From NCBI GenBank assembly GCA_029721515.1, contig CM056550.1:17111119-17175118 (forward strand): a stretch of 64,000 nucleotides of DNA, in the 5' to 3' direction. Numbering within the stretch: the stretch's first letter is position 1; each line of letters starts with the position of its first letter. Below, in pieces: positions 13,601 through 26,753 of the stretch. The DNA comes from Synanceia verrucosa. Lineage: Eukaryota; Chordata; Actinopteri; Perciformes; Synanceiidae. A program made the translations under genes and the position numbers. The notes under the pieces were generated by a model. That model had not been told where the DNA came from and searched no databases. It saw only the letters and a program-made list of their open reading frames with translations.

Positions 13601-15335
13601 CATTCTAATAATAATAATGGCGTTCAGGTGACACTCTGCTCTCAGGTGAGTCATTGCTTACCTCAATAGAAACTGTGTTGAGCTGCAGCTTGTTGATGGC
13701 GTTCTCTGCTGCCGTCACCGTCTTTACCATCTCCGTCTGCTTCTCCCTCAGCTCCTTCTGTTAACACAAGGCCCAAACTCAGCACAGAGAACCACAAACA
13801 TGCCGTCACACTGAAAATATGCTAGATCCTGGCAGAGAAGACGTAAATGTATGTCACAGACGTAAACACTGAGGCTGTTTCTTCTAGTTTCCTCTTGGGG
13901 GGTTTCCTCTTGTAGACACATCCTAGTCTACGCTCTGACAGTAGTTTTTTACGAAGCGTGAACTTGTTTAAAGATTCACATCTGAATTCCTCAGGCAAGT
14001 CCGGGCGACTCCGGAGCTGAAGGAATCTTTTCCAGAAAAGTTTTGGACCCTGAGGGCAAAACTACACATATTTAGCACCACGTTTATGTCTCTGTCAACC
14101 TCACATAAACCTAAATCATTACCCTACAGCTACAATGTGTGACATAATGGAGCTAAGAACAGGTATGTTGTCAATAAAACAACCTTTAGAAATATTTAAA
14201 AGTTCCAAAATGTTAGTTATGTTTAAAATTCAGGTAAAAATCAATATGAGTTTATATGCAGATGATCTCTTGATGTATATAACAAACTCAGGAAAACAAT
14301 AAGATTAATTTAACAGCTGCACATGTTTTATGTCCAGAGGAAATTCATTTTGTCTCCTGTGTGTTAGCATTTCATTTATAGGTCAAAGAGAAAACACAGA
14401 AGGAATCCTCAAAATCTCTCTTATATTATGGGAGGAGGGCAGCTGGAAATGCTCAATTTGCAATTAAAAATTACATTTTCTATACTTTTTCCATATTAAG
14501 GATACTTTCACTTCTTTTATATTTTCAAATAAAACAATACGTCTGCATGATAAAAGGGTGGATATGTCCTCCCTTGACAGGAAATTAAATTAGTTTCTTT
14601 TTTGCATGCAGCAGTCTTTATAGATTCTGGAAATACTTTTAGTTAAACGTTGTTAAATGATCTTTGGCATTCTCCAGACGCTGCCGGGTATTTTTCTTAA
14701 CAGAAACAGATGGTTATCTCTGGAAAGGTGTGACATATGTAATTAATTCTATATAAAAATAGGATTTCTAAACAGCAAAAGTGGAGCACAACGCTCTGAA
14801 CAGGAAGTTATTTCACTCTATTGTCTCAATTTTCCCTTTGGAAGTGAATCTCTCAGAAAGGGAAGCAGTTGAGAGATGAAAAAAATGTAAGTTGACAGAA
14901 TTTATTTACATATTGAATTCCTCTGGGACGGTCAGTGCCGTCCTTAAAGCATGTGCACTGACACTTCAGGCCTCCTGTCGCTGTTTGCTTTCCAGCTCTA
15001 ATGAAGTAATCCGAGGCAAATAACAGGTGTGGGCTAAAAGCTGCAGATCTCTGCAGGAATCTGGTCTGCAGAGGCTGAACCGGAGGGTCACGGACCGTCC
15101 GAAAGAAAGACGAATGACACTTTGAAGCCTGTCAGAGGGGCTAAACTGAGCTGAGTGTTGAGTTTTCTATTAATCAAGTAGAGAAAGATCACATTTTGAT
15201 GACCTTTACAGTCAGAAATACCCTCCTGATAGGGTTTAAAGAGATCAGAGCTGCATTGTAGGAACAACTATGATGCATTTTGAGGAGGACACAGTTCATT
15301 GTCTTTCCACATCCATCAAAACCTCTCAGTCAGGC

Positions 15336-15407
<72 letters not shown>

Positions 15408-16659
15408 TGTATGTACAGTACATCTTCAGCAGTGTGGGCATGGTTTAAGGATTACTGCAAACTAATGGGACTCGTACTGTTATATTTACTACTATAATAT
15501 TTATTTCATGTCTGTAATGGACCTTCACCACACAGTGAAACAAATCAATAGCAACTGAAAGCAAACAGCGGTGTCAGATAACAAACGTACTCTGGAGACT
15601 TGGTGTAACTCCACTAACGTTCAAATACTGCTGGAACTGAGGGTGACGGTAATTAATATATGATTTATTTATGATGGCGACATTTTGTGAGAGATATCTT
15701 TAAAAATACTGAGTTTCTCCACAAAATCATCACATAAAAAAACGACTAATCGACTAAGACAAATAACCCAAAGACATTCAATGTCTGATGATATTAAACT
15801 GACTAAAGTGATCTGGACCCAGTGATTGTTTGACTGTTTTACTAAATGAAAAAAAATCTTTTAGTCTAGTGATTCTTACTTTTTGGGTTTGCGTCCACGC
15901 TGACCTTTAACCTCAACAGCACTGCTTCATGTTTTAACTGATTAATCAATGAACTGATCAGAGGGATATTTGCACAGTGGAGCAGAGGATAACTTCATGG
16001 TTCTAATGAAATAAAAGATGACTCGCCTCTATCCGGCTGCGAGCCTCCACCACGGGGACGGTGTTGTGGCCCTTGTGGTCCTCGGCCACGCAGTCCTGAC
16101 AGACGCAGTGGGCGTCGGCGAGGCAGAACAGGTCCAGGGGCCACTTGTGGCTCTCGCAGGTCCGCCTCTCGATGTCCCTGAGCGGCTCCACCAGCCGGTG
16201 GTTCTGGAACTTGGGGTTCTCCAGGTGAGGCCGCAGGTGGGCCTCGCAGTAGGACACCAGGCAGGTGAGGCAGGACTTGAGGGCCCTGCAGGGGCTCTCA
16301 ATGCACGAGTCACACACCACATCGTCAGGGCCCAAAGGTTCCTCCTTCACCTCTTCTTTGACCTCATCTGTCTGCACTGGTTCCTCCTCCTCCTCGGGCT
16401 TCTTGGGGTCCTCAGACTCCTTCAGGTCCTCCTGGATCTTGGTCTCCTCTGCCCCCTTAGGATCCGGACTCTCTTTGCTCTGGATGACTTCAGCCTCTGT
16501 GCCGTTCTCTTTGGGTCCGTCTCCAGGCTCAGGCTCATCTGGGATCTTGAGACACTCAGGACATCCTTTGCTTTTGTCCCCGAGACAGGATCCACAAACA
16601 GAGGAGGCCGGCTGGTCTCCACTCAGTCCACAGGAGGTGGCGGCTGCTGTATCTGCCAT
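10636..16659 (-). CDS. trim16: Tripartite motif-containing protein 16 (B-box/coiled-coil/PRY-SPRY)
   Basis: TRIM16-type protein without a RING finger; family members act in ubiquitin signalling, autophagy of damaged membranes and inflammasome regulation. Coding exons: 16027-16659, 13662-13757, 12174-12407, 11902-12073, 11471-11566 and 10636-11246, joining in frame to 613 residues. Order: an acidic N-terminus (about 1-125) with an extra Cys cluster, two B-box-like zinc modules (CDSCIESPCRALKSCLTC; then CESHKWPLDLFCLADAHC with CQDCVAEDHKGH), a coiled coil across exons 2-4, and PRY-SPRY in the last exon. The SPRY motifs HKFLRLTEENRKVTNTTPW and GSESNSCITGNNFSWCLQWN are close to mammalian TRIM16. 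The ATG at 16657-16659 has a good context (GAAGACATGG); an in-frame frame stays open up to 16758. Intron 1 appears to use a GC donor. TRIM16 and TVP23C are also neighbours on human 17p12. Confidence 0.92.
12905..13532. repeat. 50-bp minisatellite, about 12 copies, in trim16 intron 2
   Basis: Tandem 50-bp units built from GGAGCTTTACTTTGAAATTA, TCTGGTGTCTGTCCTC and TTTTATTACAATAA. Spacing was checked at 12961 and 13011. The array lies between trim16 exons 2 and 3. Units alternate mainly by single changes (TCTGG or TCAGG). Any open frame across it is a by-product of the repeat. Confidence 0.95.
14225..14580 (+). mobile_element. Degraded LINE-1-like reverse transcriptase fragment
   Basis: The plus strand near 14245-14300 reads S-L-Y-A-D-D-L-L-M-Y-I-T-N-S, the YADD active-site block of LINE reverse transcriptases. 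Further on, GGG-Q-L-E-M-L-N-L-Q-L resembles the GGLxLPNLQLY block seen downstream of RT in fish L1 elements. The frame between them is broken, so this is a dead fragment. It lies in trim16 intron 1. Class assignment is by eye only. Confidence 0.55.
15341..15401. repeat. (TA)n microsatellite
   Basis: About 30 uninterrupted TA dinucleotides in trim16 intron 1. It causes Ile-Tyr repeats in overlapping frames, which are not real proteins. Confidence 0.98.
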
Positions 16660-19033
16660 GTCTTCAGCCCTCTCTGCTGTGAGGGAAGAACCAGCTGAGC
16701 CACTTTTTAAGTCAGCCGGTAGTTCCTGGATCACTCTGAAGAGCCTGCAGAGCCACACCTAGAGGATGTGAGCAGGCGGTGAGAGCCCATAGTTTCAGTG
16801 TGAGAGCTCTCCGCCCCTTCACATGTGGCCAGACGAGCCAGAAAACAGATACTCAATCACTGCCCTCCCCTTCCTGACGGAGACACAAGCCTCTGGGTGG
16901 AGCCGCTAACCAGGAACAGAGGTGTAGAGTTGCTTTCCCCCGCATGCTTTGTTTTTGAACTGAAACAGTTTGTTTACAGGCGGCTCTGTCATTAAACTGT
17001 AATCATAAAACAGATCACAGGAGCTTTTCCTGCTGCGGCAAAGTGGGAATTCAAATATGAGAAAAGAGTGAATCATGTGAGAAAGCAGATACTGCCACCA
17101 TGTGACCAGAGTCAGCCCTTTTTTTACTACAAACAATGTGATTTAATCTTTTTTATTTGTGCAACATAATAAAAGCAATAAAAGCAAGTGTAAACTAAGA
17201 CCAAGTGGTTTCCAGAACACATAAAACAGGAAGGAAAAGAGAGTCCCTGTGGTAGAAAGAGACAAAGCAAAAACAGATCATTAGAAAAGATTAGAGCAAG
17301 AGGAAGAATCCCACCATGAACGAGTCCTAAAGCAGCACTGAACATATCCTGAATAACACGTGTTTCAAAATAAAGAATAATAGACAATTATTATTAGTAA
17401 TAGTAATAATAATACAGACCAGGCTGACCATAAGACTAAAAGGACAAATGAAAACAAAATAAAAAAAATGACTCTTAAAGAGGAAACTCTGACTTGACTG
17501 TAAACAAACAAACAAAAGGCAAACAAGACTATTTCCATCTGAGGTAACCAGGCACAGGTAGAAATAATAAGGGCGAGACAGACAATCATAAAAAAATGGG
17601 AAAACAAACAAGACAGGAAGTAAAACTGTACTTCAAAATAAAACAGGAACTGACAAGACACGACGACTGAAACTGAAAAACTAAACTTTCCAAACAGAAA
17701 ATGTTGGTGATGAGAAAACAACAGAATTTAAATCTGTTTTATCTGTTAGCAGTTAAAAGCTGATTAATCAGTGGCTAAACTGCTGTTACAGAAAGTATCA
17801 ATCATGTTGATCGACGAGCCTCTTTTTTTTTATTTCACAGACAAAATATGATAATAATCTCTTTTTTAAAAGTGACTTTGTGACGATCTTTACTCTCCTG
17901 TCCATAATTTCAATGGTTAAATTTAAATAAATATGCAGTAATTCAATTAATAAGGAATGTTTCTTAGGGAGCATCTTTACAGAGATAAAGGCAATAAAAC
18001 TTTTTATTGTCAGAAAAACAAATGTGGATGTTCCTTAGAGCTGAGGACACAACAACAAACAAAAACAACAACAACAAAATAAAAACCGCTGTCTGTCTCA
18101 GGAAGAAGGATCACCTCGGCAGGTTTTGTTCTGTATTTTTAAATAATTACTTTTTTTTACAACAGATACTGCTGAAATAGTCCAACAACTTGAGAAATAC
18201 TTTTATTTGCTTTTTTTGTTAGATGATATAATAAAATCAGAAAAAAATCTGTGTTTCTAAAATATCTGATTTAAATATTATTACTATGATAAACTAAAAA
18301 CACAATATTTGGATTGATTTGATTCTGAAAGAAAACAGTTTATTCTTCTTACTCTACAAAATGTGTATTAAAGCCTGTCAGATATTGTTGGTTTGATGTG
18401 AAGCACATTTAGCTACTGTATAATATTTATATTGATGTTTTTTCATGTTTTACTGTTGTGTTTCTTCTACATTTATTATTTATTGTCAGTTTTTTTCATG
18501 CCACACTGAATGAATTTCCCAGAAATAATTAAAGAGTGATCCTCTGAGTACCTAGATGTTAAATCTGCAATTATATGGAGGCTCTGAAGGGCTGAAAAAA
18601 GACAGTTAACTGAGTGTGTGAAGCTATTTTAATTTAATTTAATTTAATTCTTTCTTTAATTTAATTTAATTTCACATAATTTTCTTTTCTTTTCTTTAAT
18701 TTAATTATTTTTTTTTACATTAATTCATTGTTACTTTTTCACTTTTTACTGCTAAAATGCATGAATTTTCCAGTGGGAATAATTATAATAAAGTGATCCT
18801 CTGAATATGAAGTAAAATCTGTTTGTAAACTGAAAGGTCATTTTAAATGTCTTTGTGCTGTTTATTAAATCGCTCTAAAAGTGCATCCGTTCAGTTCATG
18901 TCATCAGATGTGTGATTGATTAAACAGGTTCTTCTGTATGTCAGAGGCTGTTAACACCTGGACGGTGGAGGTGGAAACATCTCACTTTGTGCTTTCCAGC
19001 AGCAGCTCGTTCAGTGTCACTGGTTTCCGTCCA
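16660..19033. other. Intergenic region between trim16 and fads6
   Basis: The left end holds the trim16 5' UTR and promoter side, and the right end the fads6 3' UTR. The middle is AT-rich with TTTAA/TTTAATT runs near 18630-18720. At 18505-18540 a short stretch (GAATTTCCCAGAAATAATTAAAG) resembles the 3' tail of fish L2/Rex-type LINEs. Hydrophobic frames around 17127-17721 come from AT-rich sequence and show no family features. Confidence 0.45.
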
Positions 19034-22000
19034 TCACTGCACACCCACCAGCTCTGTGATGGGTGGAGCGAACACCATCAGCTCCTGGTATTTATGAAAG
19101 AAAAGCTGCAGACGGGAGAGGTAGCCGTCCTCCTGGTAGGGAAGCTGCTTTTCAGTCAGATACCTGGACACGACGGGCTTCACCTGGAGGAGGAGGAGGC
19201 GGCACGGGGGTTTAAGCAGGACACATTAAATGATGTTATTTTGTAAAGGTGGCGGAATGCCCCTTTAATAATAACTTTTACAGCTTCTGCTAATGGAAAT
19301 AAAAATCAATATCAGAGTTGATCATATTTGTTTTAAAAGAGCCCGTCAGATTAACTGTGATATATTATTGTGATCACCAGGGTCAAATATTGAATCAGAA
19401 CAAACAGAAGCGTGCTCTGTAATAATAAAAAACAGCAATGGTTAAATATGTAACTGTAGTCTGTGGTAACATCCTAATAATCCACTGGTGTTTATGATGC
19501 TTTTAGTTCTGAGTTAATAGAATAAAATAGTGAAAGATGTTCATAACTGGCACATTTAAAAATACACAGTGATTATTTATGCAGGAATTGTCATAAATAA
19601 TTAAAAACAAAGTGAAAATGATTTTACCTGGTTGGTACAAACCTTACTGTAAGGTGTTGCAAGAAAAACAACATAAAATTTAACTATTTTTTGTTAATAT
19701 AACTATTCTATCAACAATGAACAGTGACAGTATTTAATACATTATATATTTCCTGATGAGGAATTCAAAGTGACTTCCTATATAAATAAACCTAAATTCT
19801 CTATTTCTGATTTGTGCTGCGAAACAAAAATAGAACAAAATAGTGGAATATGTTCCTGGATAATATAATTAACTAAACTAAAAATTCATTTACCTGGCTG
19901 GTCTAAGTCTTTTTGTACCAACGTTTTAGCACAACAAAAACATACATTTGAACTAATAATTGTTAATATGAACATTCTATCAACTAAACCTAAATTATCT
20001 CTTTCTGTTTTGTGCTGTAAAGCATAAACTTCTCATTTGTGCTGCAAAACAGTCCAACAGATGCTCAGTGAAAACACACGAAGCGCTGATTTCACCTTCA
20101 GACACATGTTGTCAGACAGGAAGGGGAAGAGGTGATGCTCCACATGGCAGTTGATCAGCGAGTGTCCGAACATCCAGTCCAGCAGAGGGTTTCGAGGCAG
20201 GTTCAGGACCCCGTAGGTCATCTGGTAGATCCTCTTTGGACGGTTTGTCGGAGAAAACATGTGGAGGCCGATGTGCTGCCGAATAACAGTCAGTTTATGT
20301 TTGGTTAAATGTCACCTAACCTGGTGTTCTTTACGCTACAAACACACCTCATACATGAGGCAGAATTAACATAAATAAATACATAAACAAAAGACTATTT
20401 TATAGGAAAAAAGCAAACTAAAATCTGACAGAAAAATAATAAATATGAACTATTTTTAGGAACAAGGTGTCTCTAAATGGTGTCTTTTATTGTGAAAGGT
20501 CAGAATGGTCTGGTATGTCTAAAGTTTGTCGTTTTGGTTCAGTGTCAATTTTTTTTTTATTTTTTTTTTTTTTTTTAAAAATCACACGCCTGAAAATTTC
20601 TGGGATGTTTTTTCTTTTCTAATTCAACAATCACATATTTATATTTTCTCACTTTGGGTCCTGATGTGTGGAGAGCAGGGAAGAGCAAGAAACATTAACT
20701 GTGTTCCCAAAAAAGTATAAGTCGCTGTGTAATATTCATGTGTGAAAATACTCTGTTCTCACTTTTAAGGCCTCAGACAGCTGAGAAACAAACTCATTCC
20801 CAAAATATTTTTTTTTTCACTGCACAATTTGTTTTGAAAAAAAACATCACACAAAAAAAAACAACAAATGCTTGGTCGTTAATATTCCAGGTTCAGAGTA
20901 TTTAAACGTCCACAAACAGCAGAAGAACCGACCCAAACAAACCAAACTAATATTGTAATATATTATAATATTTGTTTGTCATCTATGAACCAAAACATGT
21001 TTGCAAAATGACAAAAGAAATCAGAAGTGAGGCTGTATTATACAGGATTAAAATGTCTGTTTCCTCATGTATGAAGGAAGAGTTTCAGTACGCAACGTCA
21101 ACAACAACGTCATGGTTTTATTCAGCTAGAGGTCCAGAGTTCACTGAGTCCAGGATCCAGAGGAGGGTCTGGCTTTTAGTGAGACCCCCCAGACTGAAGA
21201 AACACTTCCTCCTGTTAATCCACCTTCAGTCACTTTGAGATCAGAACAGAGAACAAAGAGCTGCAGGGGAACTCATGCATGAATTGTTCCTTTTTATCCT
21301 TTCAGCCCGCTGACTGATCTCTGATCTGTGAGAACACAAAGCTGCACTGAGTTCAAGAAACGACCGCTTTTCCTTTTTTTAGTCCAAATCTGAGGGAGGT
21401 GAAGCTCTCTGAGTGGGTCTGGTGTTAGCGTAGCAGCAGGTCGGCCTTTTGGGCCTTTTGCAAAATATACTGAGGACAAGACGATCGCTGCTAAAGACAC
21501 AAATCAGGTCAACATTTTTAATATAATTTGACTACTTTAATATCTGGAGGACTGAGGAGACTCGCTATGCTTTAGGAAGTCAGCATCACACTAGTGGTTT
21601 TTTGATTAAAGCAGGAAAAAAGCTCTGAGATGAATAATATGCTTTTTGCTCAAGATAATCCCCTCAAATAAAAATATGTTTAGTCGTCCCTTTAGTCGAT
21701 TAGTCAACTAATAAACTGTAAATATCACTTACCATATTTTGAATCTTAAATATTTTTGTTTTTATACTTGAGGACTGTAAATTAGCAAAGCACCAAGTTG
21801 ACTGAATTAGTTGTTTTGGTCTCAGTAAAATAAAGATTTCATCAGTCGATGGGATATTTTTTATGTTTTTGTTCATGCTGGATGATTTATTTGAAAGATA
21901 CTTATGGGCACATCTCTGCCAAACACCTGATTTAAAGATGCTTTTCTGTCATGATTAAAGCAACCAATCATTAATAAACAAAATCATTTGAGTGTTCAGT

Positions 22001-25000
22001 TACTTTGATTCACATGTGGGATACGTACTGACGTGTTTTATGATGTAGATCAAGCTTGTGTCAAACTCCCAAACTAAACCCAATGTCAAACCCAACATAA
22101 ACATGAAGTACAAAGACTCATTTCCTGGATTTAGGGACTCATTCCTGCAGCAGATGTCAGCATGTGAAGACACCAAACTGAGATGGTGAACATGTTGAAC
22201 ATTATTTATATCAGCATGTTAGCATCCTCCCTTTGAGCTGCTGCAGGTGTGTCTCACCTGGAAAATGTTGACGTGGATCCAGGGCACCGTGAACATGGCT
22301 CTGCACACGAGCATGCACAGCAGAGCACTGAGGGGCGACAGGAAGCCCGAGACGTGGATCAGCAGCCAGTACTGAGAGTACAGCCCCAGGGTTACCATCA
22401 GGACGGTCCTGACCACCAGAGCCAGGGAGTGTCCTTTAAGATGAGCTGCAAGACCAGGAGTCACATGCATGAGAATAAACTCACAGCTGAGTGAGAAAGA
22501 GGCCCGGGACCAGGTTCAGAGGGGGAGGCCTCGTCTCGACTTTATGCTGACTATCACGTTTAATGCTGAAGTATTTGGGTAAACTCATAAACCGCCTCTT
22601 ACCAAGAGCAACCAGTGGCGTGATGACGGGCACGGCCAGGGGGGCGACGAACAGGTAGACGGTGCGGGGCAGGAAGGGAACCTTCCAGACGCTGGAGTCG
22701 CCCAGACCGATGACGTTAGTGTGAGCGTGATGCATCTTGATGTGACCGTGGACGCCGGCTTGAGCCGAGAACGAGCCGCAGATCTGAGAGGAGGACAAGT
22801 GAACAGTGAAGAACCGATGCAACACTGCATGAACAAACCTGGTGATCAGGTCTCCAGTTCTGTCCCAAAAACAGTCAATAAGGCAAAGAAGAGCAGATGT
22901 CCTGATGTCCTCAAGTTCAGTAAACATCAACAAGTCACAGGTTCAACAGGTCACTGAGTTGATTATTCTGACTCTGAGGTCAAGGTTACTGTTGTGCAAC
23001 ACTTCTGCTATCCTTATTAGCACAGTTTTATACTGTAGTGTTTAACAAATTTATCAGCCCACCACCCAGTGTCAGGTGTTTACCACGGTTAATCCACCAG
23101 TATGAGCATGCTATTTATCAAAATGATACTGACGTATTGTGCAATAATAGAGCAGGGAGAGCACTGCAACTCACTCATACTGTGCAAGAATTTACTGCAA
23201 TATCACTGTTTCACTCTCAATATATGCAACACGTGGTCCATTTTGTTCATTTACGTTGTTTAATATATATAGTTGACTTCTTTTCCTTTGTGTTCTTCCT
23301 ATTTTGACATATTATTCTACTTGTTTTCTGATGTCACTGATGTTTTTTATCCTTATTGGAATTGTCCATTTTGCTGCATCTATGGGATGAATAAACAATC
23401 ATCTTATCTTGTTTTATTAAATGTCATTGTAAGTTTAATAAGCAGATTTACAGTGGAGAAGATCCATACCATGCTAATATGTCTGTATACTAACTAAGTT
23501 AGCTTAAAGACTGGAAACAGCCAGACAAAAAAAATATTTAAAAAAAATGCATAGTAAAGGCAAGTGGAGAGTTAACAGGTTATGCTTATGCAAGCTGTTT
23601 CCCCTCTGTTTCCAGTCTTTATGCTAAGCTAAGCTAACGGGTACGAGAGTCTGAAGCAGTTTTTCCTCCCCCCAAAATGTCAAACTGTCCCTTTAAGTTG
23701 TGTTTTCCAGCTACATGTGTTTTGTTTCTGAACCTCGATGAAGAAGACGGCCCAGATCTTCGCCCAGGTCTGCGACTCGCTCAGCGCCCCGTGGCTCGCC
23801 AGGTGAGTCCCTTTAAAGGTGATGACGGCGTGGGCCACGGCCATCAGGAGCAGGCCCGCCGAGAAGCACAGGAAGTGTGAGGAGCCCAGCAGGAGGAAGG
23901 CTGAAAGGTCAGGTCAGGCTTTCATTAGTCAGAGGTGTTCGGCAGGAGGATCAGGTGAGAGGATGTAACTCCATCCTGCAGGACGCCGTGACATCACTGC
24001 ACACCGCTCACTGTTTGCAGACTTTTCTGCATTTAGATTCTTATTACTTTGCATAGTTTTGATCAAAAAACAATTAATCACACTGAAAGCCTGTGACTTA
24101 ATTCACTTTGACAATAAAAAAGACCTCACTGCCATCATGCTGAGTGATGTGAACTCTAATAACCCTGCAACACAAGCGGCCGGGGAGGCCTCTATGGTCA
24201 GGTTTTAGGTGACATGTGCTAATATACACCTGTTTCAACATCTCTGTTGTAAACAGTGACAGACGCTAAGCTAAATTCACATCAACACTACACTATTTTC
24301 ATATTCTGTACGGATTCATTTGAGGAAAACTCACAGGACTGAAAGAAAGAAGAAGAATGTGGTCACAATAGACGCTGGTCAGGATCTGACCTCCAGTGAC
24401 CCCAGAGATGAAACCAGTTTCTAAAATGCTAACACGCTTGATGGAAAATTATTTTATTCAAGAAGACAATTAGGGCTGAAATAATTAATAAAAAAACTAT
24501 TGGCTGAATGTTATTTGTCTCAGATATTACAAGAGATCATTAATAAAAATCTGTCAGTAATTCAAAAGAAACGTCACAGGTTTCAGCCTCTCAAATATGA
24601 ATATTTTCTGTTTTCTTTTGGTCTTCAGTGACAATAAACTGATTTTTTGTTATTTGCTGATATTTTATCGACTAAATAGGTTAAATTACGACAAAGGTGA
24701 CTGTTGGCTGCAGCCGTGTGACTTTTATTTAATGTCACTTTTTTAAAGATACAGTGAAGTCATTCCTTCGGTGTAAATTCTGAATCATAGAAGCAATTTA
24801 GCGATATGAAGATAAAAGTTAGTAGAGATATTCCTTCACTCAAAAGTTTACAGCCTGTTATTCACTTATTTATCAGGTACAGATCATGTTGTTGGCATCA
24901 TAGCCGCCTAACTTTATACCTTTTATTTGTTACGCAATCGTTGTTGTGTCTTTTTCTTTGCTGTTACTGTAAAAATAAAAAGGGTTTTTTTTTCTGTCAC

Positions 25001-25332
25001 CTTGACATGCAGTGCTATGAGGCCACCAGTATTAACTATCATCAGTGTGACTCAACAACATGAATAATAAAGGATCCTCCTGTTTCAGTGATTACCCATC
25101 ATGCCCTCTTACCAGGCGGCAGACAGAGGAAAGCTGCAGTCAGGATGCTGCAGTCCACTCCCCTCCTCTCCCACCAGCTGCTCTCCTTCACCACCTTCTG
25201 CACCAGCCTGGTCAGCTCCATCATCAAGGACTCTTCACCTCCGCTCTTCTGCATCTCTGGGTCTACTTTCCTCTGGACCAGCACCTCCCTGGTGCTCCCC
25301 GGTCCTCCTTTCTCCTCCGGTACATCCTGCAT
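19034..25332 (-). CDS. fads6: Fatty acid desaturase 6
   Basis: Membrane di-iron fatty-acid desaturase-like protein of the FADS6 group, whose substrate is not established. Six coding exons: 25113-25332, 23734-23900, 22603-22783, 22258-22445, 20096-20275 and 19034-19183; phases join to 361 residues. Three histidine clusters expected to bind iron are present: HLASH (exon 2), HIKMHHAH (exon 3) and HVEHH (exon 5). Other landmarks are SSWWERRGVDCSIL near the start, GLGDSSVWKVPFLPRTVY, LGLYSQYWLL, WIHVNIFQ, MTYGVLNLPRNPLLDW and the C-terminus PPITELVGVQ. Hydrophobic spans lie between the boxes. There is no fused cytochrome b5 domain, unlike FADS1-3. The start is the ATG at 25330-25332; the frame is open upstream but only from a GTG. 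FADS6 and USH1G are also adjacent in human. Confidence 0.95.
23560..23640. repeat. Dispersed fish repeat with GCTAAGCTAAGCTAAC core
   Basis: The segment GTTTCCAGTCTTTATGCTAA followed by GCTAAGCTAACGG recurs nearly identically at about 56452-56484 and 56848-56873 in hid1 intron 4 and intron 3, with shorter forms near 26872 and 36011. It is an interspersed repeat common in fish introns. I cannot name the element. This copy is in fads6 intron 2. Confidence 0.65.
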
Positions 25333-25470
25333 GTTCAGATCAGAAGTGCTTGTGCACGGCTGCACCCCGAGCACAAAGTCCACAGGTCAAAGTCAGCATT
25401 GCGAAAGTCACTGGTCGAGGAAGCATTGTCAGAATAGGCCCGACCCCCTTCCTGCTACCTCCTCATGTGC

Positions 25471-25709
25471 CCTCCTCCTCCTCCTCCTCCTCCTCCTCCT
25501 CCTCATCCCTCTCACTGTTTCCTCTGTCAGCTGACTCCCAGCAGCAGCAGAGGACGATGTTGTCCCACGACCCTGATAGATGTGAAGGAAATCCTAACAA
25601 AACTGCAGCTCAGACTCGACGTCTCCGTCCTCCCCTGTGGTGTCTCATACATTCTGCATGTCGCTCTCTGTGACAGCTCTTCCCTCCTCCTCCTCCTCCT
25701 CCTCCTCCC
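25471..25709. repeat. Two (CCT)n microsatellites
   Basis: Runs of CCT/TCC trinucleotides at 25471-25503 and 25684-25709, just upstream of the fads6 start codon (25332). On the fads6 strand they are GGA runs in the promoter or 5' UTR. Confidence 0.95.
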
Positions 25710-26740
25710 ATCTCTGTAACCTTGGCAAACGTCCTGGGAAAAGGAGAGGCAGAAAGGAGTGGATTAACAGTGGCTGGATGAAAAAGGAGAAAATGCTGCT
25801 GTGCAAGAATGCAGCCTTACAGTCCAGGTTTTGTTTGTGATTTGGCTCAGATGTGTTTTGTGAACATATCTGGTGTCAGGATAGCCGGCAGCGTCCTGGG
25901 CTTGTGGCCATGCTGCTGTTTAAAACACTCCAAAGGGCAGCAGATACTGCAGAGACGGGGACACCAGGCCGCCTGCCAGCTCCACTCAGCAGCCTTCAGC
26001 TCGCTGTTTTTATTTATACTGAGCTCATTTCACCAGAAAATGACACATGAGGGCTTGTGTTCAGTCAATACTGACTGCTTAAATCAACAGATATCCCTGC
26101 ACAATAAACAATCCTAATTTTCACTTTATTTTCTTAAAACCATCATGGTTGTGGCTCCATCTTCTGATACAAAAACAGAGCATACAATGCACATTCATGC
26201 ACAGGCAGACAGGCTTTCAGTGAAACCAAATAGGCTCCGGAGCAACGTGAGATAACAGCGTTATCTGGCCTCACAGTATGGTTTCTACTGTTGCAACAGA
26301 GTTTGCAGGGTAACAGTCAGTCTGAGGCTATTTCCATCCATTGTGTATGTGCCATGGAGGTTAAAGTAAGAAAACTGTACAAAAAAGACGTAATAAACAA
26401 TAAATTAAAATGGTAACATTCACTAATACATACATCATTCATTAATACATGAATTAATACAGTGACAGCCATAACATAACAAGACACAGCGCAGATCCAT
26501 GTGTTTGTAAAAGTGGCAGAGTTCCCCCATTAAATGTTTATTATTTCTTTTCTACATTTCAGTCCGAAGCCTTGACTCCACGGAGCCAGAACAACATCTT
26601 CACAGTGTGTTTATCCTGCAAATAAACAGAAAAATAACAACATGTGTGACTGTATTCTGATAAACAGCCTGTAATGAAATATCAACACACGTTTCATGCT
26701 GCTATAATGACTAACAGGCCTCTTGTTATATCGTAAAATG

Positions 26741-26753
26741 CCACTAGATGGCG
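26741..26753 (+). promoter_or_regulatory. Candidate CTCF core site
   Basis: CCACTAGATGGCG fits the 13-bp CTCF core consensus CCASYAGRKGGCR at every position. It lies between fads6 and ush1g, two genes of different expected expression. Motif match only. Confidence 0.5.

Noticed and set aside
15270..15497. Small frame with an Ile-Tyr run
   Set aside because: Translation of a (TA)n microsatellite.
16018..16762. Plus-strand frames opposite trim16 exon 1
   Set aside because: Mirror of an acidic, low-complexity coding exon on the minus strand.
17127..17721. Hydrophobic minus-strand frames between trim16 and fads6
   Set aside because: AT-rich sequence gives Phe/Leu/Val by chance; no motif, no splice or promoter context.
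25060..25840. Ser/Pro-rich plus-strand frames near the fads6 start
   Set aside because: Driven by (CCT)n microsatellites and antisense to fads6 exon 1.
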